Below are positions 1 through 7,476 of a stretch of 16,310 nt of DNA, in pieces. The stretch lies in NCBI GenBank assembly GCA_959599615.1, contig CAUGKA010000031.1, forward strand, positions 1 through 16,310, written 5' to 3'. The position numbers and the translations under genes are program-made. The notes beneath the pieces were generated by a model, which had not been told where the DNA came from, did not search any database, and was given only the letters and a program-made list of their open reading frames with translations. Numbering within the stretch: the first letter of the stretch is position 1; every line of letters starts with the position of its first letter. This stretch comes from an uncultured Collinsella sp. (GTDB lineage: Bacteria; Actinomycetota; Coriobacteriia; Coriobacteriales; Coriobacteriaceae).

Positions 1-111
1 GATGTCGTACAGACGAATCTCGTCAACGTCGAGCTCGTCCTTGCGCAGAGCGATGGACTTGACGATGCCGGGGGTAAAGGTGGATCCGCCACCACACAGA
101 GTAATGATCAT
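1..111 (-). CDS. GH4 family 6-phospho-glucosidase, N-terminal fragment
   Basis: Only the first 37 codons are in the window; the gene continues past the left edge. The ATG is at 111-109, three bases after the stop of the EIICB gene. The start MIITLCGGGSTFTPGIV, followed by ELDVDEIRLYDI, matches the NAD-binding Rossmann strand and Gly-rich loop of glycoside hydrolase family 4. The GGGSTFTPGIV form is closest, from memory, to the GlvA/MalH-type 6-phospho-alpha-glucosidases. These cytoplasmic enzymes use NAD and a divalent metal to cleave phosphorylated disaccharides such as maltose 6'-phosphate. Its position directly behind a Glc-family PTS permease fits that job: the permease delivers the phosphorylated sugar and this enzyme splits it. 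The metal-binding part is outside the window, so alpha versus beta specificity is inferred. Confidence 0.85.
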   Translation of the reverse strand, partial: MIITLCGGGSTFTPGIVKSIALRKDELDVDEIRLYDI

Positions 112-114
112 TGT

Positions 115-1731
115 TTACTGCTCCTTCTCAATTGCGTTTTCGACCTTGTCGCGCATCTCGGCAACCTTCATGCCAAAGATGATCTGGATATTGTTGCCGT
201 TGCGGTTGATGCCGCTGTTGGGCACGTGGTTGATGAGGCTCTCATCGATGAGGTCCGGGTTCTTAACGTTCACGCGGAGACGCGTAAAGCAGTTCTCGAG
301 CTCCTCGATGTTGTCCTTGCCGCCAAGACCTGCGACCAGGTCGGCAATGCCCGCATCGACGCCCTCTGCGGGAGCCGCGGCAACAGCGCCCTGCTTCACC
401 GCGACAGACGCGGCGGCCTCGCCCTCGGCAACGGACTCGGCGAGCTCGGACTCCTCCTCGCGACCAGGCGTGTGGAGGTTGAGCTTCTTAATAAGGAAGG
501 TGAAGAGGAAGAAGTACAGAGCGGCGTTGACGACTCCGAGTACGAGCATCATCGGCCAGTTGGTCTTATCGACACCGAGGACCAGGTTGGAAACCACGAT
601 GTTGATAATGCCGCCTGCAGTCGAAGCGGGCACGGAGAGGACCTTGAGCAGGACCAGGAAGATGCCGGAAAGAACCGAGTGAACGACAAAGAGCACGGGA
701 GCGGCAAAGACAAAGAGGAAGTCCATGGGCTCGGTGACACAGGAGAGCACAGCGGTGATGATCAGCGGGATGATAACGGCCTTGGTCTTATCCTTGTTCC
801 CCTTGTAAGCGGTGAAGATAAAGGCGAGACCGATACCGATGTAGGGCCACAGGTTGTTGAAGGTGTAGCTGTTGAAGTAGGTGCTATCGGAGAAGGGCTG
901 GCCCGTCATTGCCATCTCGGCGACACGGATGGGATAGGCGCCGGCGATAACCTGATCACCCAGCGTAAGGGTGCCGCCCACATCGGAGAACTGGAACGGG
1001 GTGTAGATGAGGTGGTGCAGACCGGTGGGAACGAGCAGCTTGTTGAGCATGCCGTAGATGAACAGACCGATGTTGCCCGACTCCTTAATGATGCCGGCAA
1101 CGGAGGAGATGGCACCCTGAACCGGAGGCCAAACGATGCAGAAGCCAGCGCCCATGATCCAGGAGATGATGATCATGATCAGGAACGGAAAGCGAACGCC
1201 CGAGAACATCGAAAGGGCAATGGGGAACTGCTTATTCGAGTACTTGTTGAACACGGCACCGGTGATGCAACCAAGAATGATGCCGCCAAACACGCCGGTA
1301 TCGAGCACCTGAATGCCCATAACGGTGCTCTGGCCGGTTCCGGTAAGGCCGAGCATGCCGCTCGCTTCGGCAAGAGAGCCGGTAGCGTTGAGCACGATGT
1401 TATTGGCCTGCAGGAACAGGAAGAACGACATCAGGGCGATCAGCGAAGCATGGCCCTTGTTCTTCTTTGCCATGGCGCCGGCGATGCCCACGCAGAACAG
1501 AATCGAGAGGTTGTTGATGATAAACATCAGCGACTGATAGACAACGGCGCCCACAAGCTGGAACGGACCGGAGCCCAGCACAGGAATCACGGCGCAGATG
1601 GTCTTGTTGGTCAGAATAATGCCCACGATGAGCAGAATGCCGGCAACCGAGAGATACATCATCGGCTGAACGATTGACTTCGCGAACACCTCCAACGGCG
1701 CTTTGAAATTGAACTTCTTTTTTGCGGTCAT
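115..1731 (-). CDS. PTS alpha-glucoside/maltose-type EIICB permease
   Basis: This 538-residue membrane protein imports a sugar and phosphorylates it. The start is the ATG at 1731, because an AAGGGGAG-type ribosome site lies 7 bases before it; a TTG nine codons upstream is less likely. About ten hydrophobic segments form the EIIC domain (roughly residues 20-425), including the family motif GLHHLIYTPF and a TEP motif (SCVTEPMDF). An Ala/Glu-rich linker follows, then an EIIB domain (about 455-538) whose phosphocysteine is Cys481 in NCFTRLRV. Domain order C-B, without a fused EIIA, is usual for Glc-family alpha-glucoside permeases. The EIIA is supplied by the separate gene at 2704-3216. Substrate is inferred from the GH4 neighbour; maltose, trehalose or another alpha-glucoside are all possible. 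Confidence 0.92.
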   Translation of the reverse strand: MTAKKKFNFKAPLEVFAKSIVQPMMYLSVAGILLIVGIILTNKTICAVIPVLGSGPFQLVGAVVYQSLMFIINNLSILFCVGIAGAMAKKNKGHASLIALMSFFLFLQANNIVLNATGSLAEASGMLGLTGTGQSTVMGIQVLDTGVFGGIILGCITGAVFNKYSNKQFPIALSMFSGVRFPFLIMIIISWIMGAGFCIVWPPVQGAISSVAGIIKESGNIGLFIYGMLNKLLVPTGLHHLIYTPFQFSDVGGTLTLGDQVIAGAYPIRVAEMAMTGQPFSDSTYFNSYTFNNLWPYIGIGLAFIFTAYKGNKDKTKAVIIPLIITAVLSCVTEPMDFLFVFAAPVLFVVHSVLSGIFLVLLKVLSVPASTAGGIINIVVSNLVLGVDKTNWPMMLVLGVVNAALYFFLFTFLIKKLNLHTPGREEESELAESVAEGEAAASVAVKQGAVAAAPAEGVDAGIADLVAGLGGKDNIEELENCFTRLRVNVKNPDLIDESLINHVPNSGINRNGNNIQIIFGMKVAEMRDKVENAIEKEQ

Positions 1732-1830
1732 AGCGGTACTCCCCTTCCTTTTCCGCAAATTGAGACAGATGTGCCCTGGACAAGACCGTAAGCCTTGCCT
1801 TATATCAATCGATGTGTGGGCACGTTATGC

Positions 1831-2685
1831 CTAGAGACCAGGTTCTCCAAGCAGGTTAACAATGTGGTACGCGAGATAACTCTTCTCGGCATCGGTAACG
1901 ATAACGTTATAGGTAGACGACAAGTGAGCGGCTATGGCATCCGCGCACGAGAACGCGCACGGATACTTAGTTTCATCGATTCGGAACAGCGCATCGTCAT
2001 TGATCTGCCCGGCCGCGGGGTCAAGCGCCCGCTGTGCGAAAAACTGCAGGTGGCGGACGAAACGCTCATAGGGCAACGAGGTGTCGTCGAGGGTCGCAGC
2101 GTAACGATCGGAAACAATCGCGAGTACGTCGCGAACAAGCTGGACCGAGATGATGAGACGGTCGGAGCGTTGCGGCATGGTGGCGTTGACGATATGCAGC
2201 GTAATAAAACCCTGCTCTTCTTCGCTCATCTGGATGCCCATATACTCCTTGACAATCTGCAGCGCACGGCCCGCAAGCGCATACTCCTTGCGATAGAACT
2301 GTTGGATCTCGAGCAGCAACGGATTCTCACAGGAGACGCCCTTGCGCTCGCGCTCCAAAGCAAGGCCGATATGGTCTGCGAGAGCAATGAGGATCTTGTC
2401 GTTGATATCAACATTGAGCTCTCGACGGAGCATCTGAACAATGTCCTCGGCAATCACGAGGTTGACGGTGGGAATGGACTCCAAAAGATGTGCCAAGCGG
2501 TCAATCGTACGCGAATCCTGAGAAGTGCCCTCCTGCAGCGCATAGGTCTTTTCGACCGATGTTTCATCGATAGCGTCGCCGGCATGACGGCCAAAGCAGA
2601 GACCTCGACCGATGACAATGAGCTCGGAACCATCGTCCGAAGTGACCATTGCGACGTTATTGTTGAAAACTCGCTTGATAACCAC
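1831..2685 (-). CDS. BglG/LicT-family transcription antiterminator
   Basis: A 284-residue RNA-binding antiterminator. The N-terminus MVIKRVFNNNV is the start of the CAT RNA-binding domain (about residues 1-56). Two PTS regulation domains follow. The four phosphorylatable PRD histidines are present: H105 (ADHIGLA), H164 (TLHIVN), H212 (VRHLQFF) and H274 (AYHIVNLL). In this family, sugar transport through the cognate EII changes PRD phosphorylation, and the dimer then binds a RAT hairpin to prevent termination. The start is a GTG at 2685, chosen because it aligns with the family N-terminus and has GGTGG five bases upstream; a GTG at 2697 is also open. It lies between EIIA and EIICB in one operon, so the natural target is the RAT-like hairpin at 3297-3332. 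Confidence 0.9.
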   Translation of the reverse strand: MVIKRVFNNNVAMVTSDDGSELIVIGRGLCFGRHAGDAIDETSVEKTYALQEGTSQDSRTIDRLAHLLESIPTVNLVIAEDIVQMLRRELNVDINDKILIALADHIGLALERERKGVSCENPLLLEIQQFYRKEYALAGRALQIVKEYMGIQMSEEEQGFITLHIVNATMPQRSDRLIISVQLVRDVLAIVSDRYAATLDDTSLPYERFVRHLQFFAQRALDPAAGQINDDALFRIDETKYPCAFSCADAIAAHLSSTYNVIVTDAEKSYLAYHIVNLLGEPGL

Positions 2686-2703
2686 GGTACCCACCACAAG
2701 AAT

Positions 2704-3216
2704 TTACTCGGAAAGCCAGACGACAGGCTCTTTAACAGCAACAGGGCCGGAAGCATGCTCACGAAGAGTCGAATTCTCCGAGCGCTCACACACGATAACG
2801 AAGACCGTGGGATCGAAGCCGGCGGCGCGGACCGCGTCGAAATCGACCTCGACGAGGGGCTGGCCCGCGTCGACATGGTCACCCTGGGCAACAAGCGCAT
2901 GGAAGCCCTTGCCCTCAAGTTTAACAGTGTCGATTCCGATATGCAGCATCACCTGAGCAGAGCTGTCGTCAGACATGATGCCCAGCGCGTGCTCAGTCGG
3001 AAACAGCGCCGCGACGGTGCCGGAGACGGGAGCGCACACCGTTCCCTCTTGGGGAACCACGGCAACGCCATCGCCCACGGCACGGCTGCTAAAAGCGGGG
3101 TCATTGGTATTTTCTAGATGAACAAGCTCGCCGGAAACAGGGGCGAGGATCTCGAACTCGGAAGTTGCAGTCGCCTGCTCATCCGAACCGCCCATCAGAC
3201 GAGAAAAGAAACCCAT
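2704..3216 (-). CDS. PTS EIIA, glucose (Crr) family
   Basis: A soluble 170-residue phosphocarrier that passes phosphate from HPr to the EIIB domain of the permease encoded downstream. The beta-sandwich hallmarks are visible: LAPVSGE near 25-31, CAPVSGTV near 61-68, TEHALGI with His76, and HIGIDTVKL with the active-site His92. His76 and His92 correspond to His75 and His90/91 of E. coli Crr. Length is normal for a free-standing EIIA-Glc. The ATG at 3216 is preferred over upstream in-frame codons because AAGGGA lies nine bases before it and the protein then begins MGFFSRL, like its relatives. It is the first gene of the operon, and its stop lies 18 bases before the antiterminator start. Confidence 0.92.
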   Translation of the reverse strand: MGFFSRLMGGSDEQATATSEFEILAPVSGELVHLENTNDPAFSSRAVGDGVAVVPQEGTVCAPVSGTVAALFPTEHALGIMSDDSSAQVMLHIGIDTVKLEGKGFHALVAQGDHVDAGQPLVEVDFDAVRAAGFDPTVFVIVCERSENSTLREHASGPVAVKEPVVWLSE

Positions 3217-3296
3217 GGTGGCATGTCCCTTCATAAATATAGCCCAACAAAAATCAAGCGAATGCATCCATAGAGACACACCCGTTCAAAGACTTT

Positions 3297-3332
3297 GGTT
3301 AGGCCCACGTCCGAGGGACTCGGTAACCTTCC
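3297..3332 (-). promoter_or_regulatory. RAT-like antiterminator hairpin in the PTS leader
   Basis: On the transcript this region begins GGAAGGTTACCG, close to the GGATTGTTACTG start I recall for LicT/BglG RAT sites. It folds as an outer stem GGTTA/TAACC and an inner stem CCGAG/CTCGG with loop TCC and a 9-base one-sided bulge. It lies about 80 bases before the EIIA start and about 15-20 bases after the expected transcription start. That is where a target of the operon's own antiterminator would be. I do not see a convincing overlapping terminator with a U run, so the mechanism is not established. Confidence 0.42.
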
Positions 3333-3353
3333 GCATTTCATTTTACGGGAGCT

Positions 3354-3381
3354 ATTGTAGACAAGCCCAAAGCCAGAACAA
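3354..3381 (-). promoter_or_regulatory. Promoter of the PTS operon
   Basis: Reading the minus strand, TTGTTC at 3381-3376 and TACAAT at 3359-3354 form a sigma-70-type pair with a 16-base spacer. The predicted start near 3346 gives a leader of about 130 bases before the EIIA ATG, containing the RAT-like hairpin. Two direct repeats lie immediately upstream of the -35. Confidence 0.55.
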
Positions 3382-3390
3382 TCATTATGA

Positions 3391-3428
3391 CCGATGAACG
3401 GTATTTATTCTCCGATAAACGGTATTTA
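3391..3428. repeat. Two 17-bp direct repeats upstream of the PTS promoter
   Basis: CCGATGAACGGTATTTA at 3391-3407 and CCGATAAACGGTATTTA at 3412-3428 differ at one base and have a 21-bp period, two turns of the helix. They end 9 bases from the -35 box of the minus-strand PTS promoter, the usual place for an activator binding side by side on one face. Each copy contains an imperfect CCG-N5-CGG symmetry. The binding protein is unknown. Confidence 0.6.
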
Positions 3429-3432
3429 GGCA

Positions 3433-3544
3433 GCACTTGGGGACGTTCCTTTTCTGCCGGCACTCGGGGACACTCCTCACTCCGGTGCATTGGGGACAGG
3501 TTTGTTTGCACCAGGTTGGTGCAGATTAACCTGGCCCCATTGCA
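3433..3544. repeat. Palindrome B, copy 1 (GGGGAC/GCACCA repeat)
   Basis: The core at 3492-3538 folds as a hairpin: outer arms GGGGACAGGTT and AACCTGGCCCC, inner arms GCACCA and TGGTGC. Upstream are two shorter GGGGAC units (near 3439 and 3466), so the element looks like a decayed tandem array ending in one intact hairpin. The second copy at 14284-14374 shares both the inner GCACCA/TGGTGC stem and the outer GGGG/CCCC stem. It lies between the EFR1-type gene and the PTS promoter region. I believe similar sequences recur in Coriobacteriia genomes, but that is memory, not a search. Confidence 0.7.
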
Positions 3545-3558
3545 CAATTTCGTATGCG

Positions 3559-4320
3559 CTAGACAAAGAGCTCGCATTCCTTCCGCACGACGCAAACCTT
3601 GCTCAGCATCTGGGAAACAGCGGATAGCTTGTTGGGATCAAGCTTACGAGCGCCTCGCGGGCATACGGCAATGCAGCGCATGCAGGAGATGCACGCCTCG
3701 CCAGCTGCTCGTTTGGGGTCACCCTTGTCGATAGCACAAACGGGGCACGCCGCGGCGCATGCACCGCAGGAGACGCAATCCTCTGTTGCCTCGGGTGCCA
3801 TGCGGTGACCCCCAGCTTGTTTATAAGGACGATTGCCGGGAATAGAGGGCTCGGATGTATCCTCAGCCAACAGCTTTTGCTGAATTTGCTGCGCAAACTC
3901 TGCGAGCTGCGCCGCATCCTGCGCATCCGGACGACCGGCAGCAAACTGTCGCGCAATGGAATGTTCTGCAATGGCTGCAACTGCCGCGATTACCCGGAAT
4001 CCCGCATGCTTCGCAACGTCCTCCAGCTCTACGAGCGTGTCCTCAAACGCGCGGTTTCCGCAGACGCACACCAGAACGGCCCGCGCTCCGTTGCCGTGAA
4101 CCATGTTCAGTCGGTCGACCGCCACGGCAGGGACTCTGCCGGCATACGCCGGCACGGAGATAACAGCCACGTCGTCCTTCGTCATCGAGACCTCGTGGAA
4201 ATCCAACCCGCTATCGGTCAGATCGACGGTAACGGTATTCTTGTCCAGCGCTCCAGCCACAAGGCCAGACACCTTCTGCGTTCCACCCGTCGGACTAAAC
4301 ACAATTTCGAATACGCTCAT
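3559..4320 (-). CDS. EFR1-type flavodoxin/ferredoxin fusion protein
   Basis: A 253-residue cytoplasmic electron-transfer protein. The N-terminal part is flavodoxin-like: FSPTGGTQKV at 8-17 is the FMN phosphate-binding loop, and SVPAYAGRVP at 55-64 follows a second strand. The C-terminal part holds two [4Fe-4S] motifs: Cys182, 185, 188, 192 (CVSCGACAAACP) and Cys210, 213, 216, 220 (CISCMRCIAVCP). This arrangement matches the EFR1 ferredoxin family of anaerobes. The redox partner is unknown. The ATG at 4320 has GGAGG eight bases upstream. It is a single-gene unit; a possible promoter is at 4378-4406. Confidence 0.88.
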   Translation of the reverse strand: MSVFEIVFSPTGGTQKVSGLVAGALDKNTVTVDLTDSGLDFHEVSMTKDDVAVISVPAYAGRVPAVAVDRLNMVHGNGARAVLVCVCGNRAFEDTLVELEDVAKHAGFRVIAAVAAIAEHSIARQFAAGRPDAQDAAQLAEFAQQIQQKLLAEDTSEPSIPGNRPYKQAGGHRMAPEATEDCVSCGACAAACPVCAIDKGDPKRAAGEACISCMRCIAVCPRGARKLDPNKLSAVSQMLSKVCVVRKECELFV

Positions 4321-4377
4321 CTAGACACCCTCCCCCTACGCCTGGCAACGCGTCAAGCCGTTTTCACATTCAGACAG

Positions 4378-4406
4378 AGTATACGGCGCATGGGGGGAGC
4401 TCCCCG
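4378..4406 (-). promoter_or_regulatory. Possible EFR1 promoter with a 12-bp palindrome
   Basis: On the minus strand TATACT (4383-4378) is a good -10 about 58 bases before the ATG. The -35 position 17 bases away, CGGGGA, is poor. A perfect palindrome GGGGAGCTCCCC at 4394-4405 covers the -35 and spacer, as an operator would. A weak -35 plus a palindrome suggests regulated expression, which is an inference. Confidence 0.35.
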
Positions 4407-4873
4407 TTTTGGTGCGCCAGGCGACCCGATACACCAACCCATACTGCCCGCCTTTTCGGTTTGCATAATTCCCGGTGCAGATTGCATATATTTACTGGAT
4501 GCCACCGCGTTCTCCTGAGGTACCCCATCCCAGCACGTGCAAAAAACGGAGTATTCTGCAGCGCTCTCGCGCCAGCAATACCCCGAGCGGGCAAACCTTT
4601 AGGGCGCTGCGTCATTTTGGGTTCCGACATAGCGAGAACGACGTACCTTTGCTTCAAAAAACGGCGAAATCTAACTCAAAACACTCATAGGGGATATCTG
4701 AAGGCCGCCGTTGGCAATACCGAATCGTATGCAGCCAACTAGAGCTGCTGAATACTCCAAAAAATGCACGACGCACCCCATGGGACCCATTGCTGCATGA
4801 CAGAAAATAGGTCCTCGGCATCCTCCAGATGCATTCCTGAGAAAATCACGTTTGAATTAGCGATGGACACGGT
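4407..4873. other. Gene-free stretch with an inverted-repeat pair
   Basis: No convincing gene is present. Short open frames on both strands lack ribosome sites and recognisable protein features. The one clear structure is the pair of inverted 27-bp repeats at 4536-4562 and 4744-4770. The sequence is more AT-rich than the neighbouring genes. It could be a decayed gene or a small nonautonomous element. Confidence 0.5.
4536..4770. repeat. Inverted-repeat pair, MITE-like candidate
   Basis: The left arm (4536-4562) and the reverse complement of the right arm (4744-4770) match at about 20 of 27 positions. Both share CGTGCA, GGAGTATTC and GCAGC; most differences are an A-run in one arm facing a T-run in the other. 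The unit is 235 bp with about 180 bp inside and no transposase. ACCCCAT occurs just outside both ends (4522-4528 and 4775-4781) but is not abutting, so it is a weak target-duplication candidate. Confidence 0.4.
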
Positions 4874-4916
4874 AAACAAAAGGGCCCGAGCGTTGTTTGC
4901 TCGGGCCCTTTTGTTT
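4874..4916. terminator. Bidirectional intrinsic terminator
   Basis: A perfect 18-bp stem pairs 4874-4891 with 4899-4916 (core AAAAGGGCCCGAGC / GCTCGGGCCCTTTT) around a 7-base loop. It has A and T runs on the two sides, so it can act in both directions. It lies 28 bases beyond the helicase stop and should end that minus-strand transcript. Confidence 0.93.
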
Positions 4917-4943
4917 GTCTCACGCTAGCGTGCGACGCATATG

Positions 4944-7196
4944 TTACTTGCGCTTGCCGCCGCCGTCGCCGGGGCGACGAGAGCTGCCACCGCGCTTGCC
5001 ACCACGGCTGTTGCCATAGCTGCCACGGTTATCGCGACCGCCAGCGCGGCCGCCACGGGAACCGGCCTGGCTGCCGCCACGCCCGCCACGATAGCCGCCA
5101 CGACGCTCCTCGCGGGTATCGTCGTAGTTGCGCCAGTCATCGCGACGATCGCGGCTGGCACGCGGATCGCGACGATCGCGCGACTCACCAGAACGCCCGG
5201 CGCCGCTGCGCCCGCCATTGCCGCGAGCGTCCTCGCGACGCTCGCCGGCGCGGCCACCGCGCTCTTCAAAGCGCTTGCCGCCACGGGATTCACCGCCGCG
5301 GGTACCACGCTCGTCACGCGAACCACGGCCTTCGCCGCCACGGCGCTCATCGCGCCCGCCGCGCTCGCCATCGCGACCGGAGCGACGACGGTCACCCGAG
5401 CCGCGCTTGCCACCGCGCGAGCCACGATCCTCGTCCTCGCGCTCAACACGACGACGACCGCCACGGTCCTCGTCCTCACGACGACGGCGGTGTGCCTCGC
5501 CCTGGAACTGCTTGGCACGACGCTCGGCACGGTTGCCGCGCGGGCCCTGCTCAACAGCACCGCCACGCTCCTCGGCAGCTACCTCGCGAGCCACGCTTTC
5601 AACGGCCTCGTCCACGCGAGCCTGAACGCCCTCGCGCACGCGGGTCTTGCCGCCGCGCTTGGGACGGCTCGGACGCTCGCCGTCGCCGCGACGCTCGTCG
5701 CGACCGCGGTTGGAACGACCGGCCACATCGCCGTAATCGTCGCCGTTGCGCTTGCCGTCGCGACGCGCCTGCTCAAGCTTCTTCTTGCTCTTGGACTTGC
5801 CGCGCTTGGTCTTCTTCTTCACCTTAAAGGCGGCAGGGTCGCGCTCGGGATCGACAGCGGGCGGATTGGGGCCCACGTGCAGGTCGCCGGCCTCGTAGAT
5901 GTCGGCGGTCTTGTCCATGAGTTTCTCAATCTCGTAGAACTCATCGACATCCTGCTCGGTCACGAACGTGATGGCCCAGCCCAGCTCGCCGGCACGCCCC
6001 GTACGGCCAATACGGTGGATGTAGTCGGTCGGCTCGGCCGGCACGTCAAAGTTCACGACGTAGCGCACGTCGCTGATGTCGATGCCGCGGGCAAGCACGT
6101 CGGTTGCCACCAGCACGTCGACGGTGCCGTCGCGGAAGGCCGAAAGGGCACGCTCGCGCTGGGCCTGGCTGCGGTTGCCGTGAATCGCGGCGGCCTTGAT
6201 GCCCTTACGCTCCAGACGACGGCAGCAGCTGTCGGCGCGGTGCTTGGTGCGCATAAAGACGATGGTGCGCTCCGGGCCCTCCTTCTTGAGGAACTCGGGC
6301 AGCAAGTTGTTCTTAGCCTCGATGGACACCGGGAACACAAACTGGTCGACGGTGTCGGCGGTCGACGTGGCAGGCGCGATCTCCACGCGGGCCGGATCGC
6401 TCACCAGGTCGGTGATCTCGCCCACGGCCTCCTCGTCGAGGGTCGCCGAGAACAGCAGCGTCTGGCGCTCGGCCGGCGTCTCGCGCACAATGCGGCGGAC
6501 GGCGGGCAAAAAGCCCATGTCGAGCATGCGATCGGCCTCGTCCAGCACCAGCACCTTGACCTCGTCCAGGTGGCAGGCGCCCTGCTCGATCAGGTCGACC
6601 AGACGGCCCGGCGTGGCGACCAGAATGTCACAGCCATACTTGAGCGCCGCGGTCTGCGGCTTGTAGCTCACGCCGCCCACGACGGTCACGGCGACATGGC
6701 CGGTGACGTCGGCGATCTTGCTGGCAACCTCGTCGATCTGCTGAGCGAGCTCACGCGTGGGGGTGATGACGAGCATCACGGGACCGCGGCCGTTGCCCTC
6801 GGGCTTCTTGGCGCCGCGACGACGGTTGCGGCCGCCGCGCTCGCGTACGGGTTTGGGAGGAGCGATGTGCTCCAGGTTGTTCATGGTCGGCAGCAAAAAG
6901 GCGGCCGTCTTGCCGGTGCCGGTCTGAGCGGCAGCAAGCAGGTCGCGGCCTTCGAGCACCACGGGGATCGAGCCGGCCTGCACGGGCGTCGGCGCCGTGT
7001 AGCCCAGGTTCTCGATAGCACGAAGTATCTCGTCCGAAAGTCCCAGCTCGTCAAAGGCGGGCAGGTTCTCGGTAGCGGACTCGACGGCCTGGGCAGCATT
7101 GGCCTCATCGGCGGCATCGAAGGCAGCCTGGGTCATGGCCTCGCGGGTCTCGTCCAGGATCTCGGCGTCGGTGACGTCGGATACAGAATTACGCAT
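4944..7196 (-). CDS. DEAD-box RNA helicase with long Arg/Gly-rich tail
   Basis: A 750-residue ATP-dependent RNA helicase, expected to unwind structured RNA in ribosome assembly, mRNA decay or cold adaptation. Helicase motifs appear in order: Q motif (PTPVQ, 69-73), I AQTGTGKT (90-97), Ia PTRELAQQ (146-153), Ib TPGR (195-198), II DEAD (219-222), III SAT (250-252), V ATDVLARGID (364-373) and VI HRIGRTGR (394-401). Unusual parts are a basic insertion near residues 113-138 between motifs I and Ia, and a tail from about 455 to 750. The tail starts Lys-rich and becomes RGG/RGE/RDE repeats, probably disordered and RNA-binding. The ATG at 7196 has AAGGA ten bases upstream; a GTG at 7232 lacks a better site. 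Monocistronic, ending at the terminator 4874-4916. Confidence 0.95.
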   Translation of the reverse strand: MRNSVSDVTDAEILDETREAMTQAAFDAADEANAAQAVESATENLPAFDELGLSDEILRAIENLGYTAPTPVQAGSIPVVLEGRDLLAAAQTGTGKTAAFLLPTMNNLEHIAPPKPVRERGGRNRRRGAKKPEGNGRGPVMLVITPTRELAQQIDEVASKIADVTGHVAVTVVGGVSYKPQTAALKYGCDILVATPGRLVDLIEQGACHLDEVKVLVLDEADRMLDMGFLPAVRRIVRETPAERQTLLFSATLDEEAVGEITDLVSDPARVEIAPATSTADTVDQFVFPVSIEAKNNLLPEFLKKEGPERTIVFMRTKHRADSCCRRLERKGIKAAAIHGNRSQAQRERALSAFRDGTVDVLVATDVLARGIDISDVRYVVNFDVPAEPTDYIHRIGRTGRAGELGWAITFVTEQDVDEFYEIEKLMDKTADIYEAGDLHVGPNPPAVDPERDPAAFKVKKKTKRGKSKSKKKLEQARRDGKRNGDDYGDVAGRSNRGRDERRGDGERPSRPKRGGKTRVREGVQARVDEAVESVAREVAAEERGGAVEQGPRGNRAERRAKQFQGEAHRRRREDEDRGGRRRVEREDEDRGSRGGKRGSGDRRRSGRDGERGGRDERRGGEGRGSRDERGTRGGESRGGKRFEERGGRAGERREDARGNGGRSGAGRSGESRDRRDPRASRDRRDDWRNYDDTREERRGGYRGGRGGSQAGSRGGRAGGRDNRGSYGNSRGGKRGGSSRRPGDGGGKRK

Positions 7197-7476
7197 ATGT
7201 TGTTGTTCCTTATCTGCACGCGCAATGGGCACGGCATGCGGCCGCGCGGGCGTGCTTGGTAGTGCGCTAATACATACAAAAACGGGTGCGCACAGAGAGG
7301 ACGTTGCTCAGCACGCTGGCGATCGCTTTGGCAGCCCTATCACGCGCCGTCCAGACGCAGCAGCTCTAAGCGATGGAGCAGATTCGCCGCTGGTTAGTAT
7401 ACCCGTGCATCGCATGCCCCCACGTAAACCACAGATGACGAGGCGGACGGGGCGGGCCCGAGGTGGGCCCGGCTGA
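7197..7476 (-). promoter_or_regulatory. Helicase upstream region, possible long leader
   Basis: No gene is visible. On the minus strand TATACT at 7401-7396 is the best -10, although its -35 is poor. If used, it gives a leader of about 190 bases before the helicase ATG. Long leaders are known for some cold-shock DEAD-box genes, so this could be a regulated UTR. The evidence is weak. Confidence 0.3.

Noticed and set aside
1795..3117. A 440-codon plus-strand frame across the antiterminator and EIIA genes
   Set aside because: It is antisense to two genes with clear family motifs and has no coding features of its own.
4370..4742. Overlapping small frames on both strands between the EFR1 gene and the helicase
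   Set aside because: No ribosome site, no recognisable domain, and they run through the inverted repeat arm at 4536-4562.
4941..7262. A 773-codon open frame on the plus strand opposite the helicase
   Set aside because: It is exactly antisense to the DEAD-box gene, has an Ala/Thr-rich low-complexity composition and no recognisable domain. It arises because the GC-rich helicase codons contain few stops on the other strand.
7099..7476. 125-codon plus-strand frame upstream of the FHA gene
   Set aside because: It overlaps the start of the helicase antisense, lacks a ribosome site and shows no protein features.
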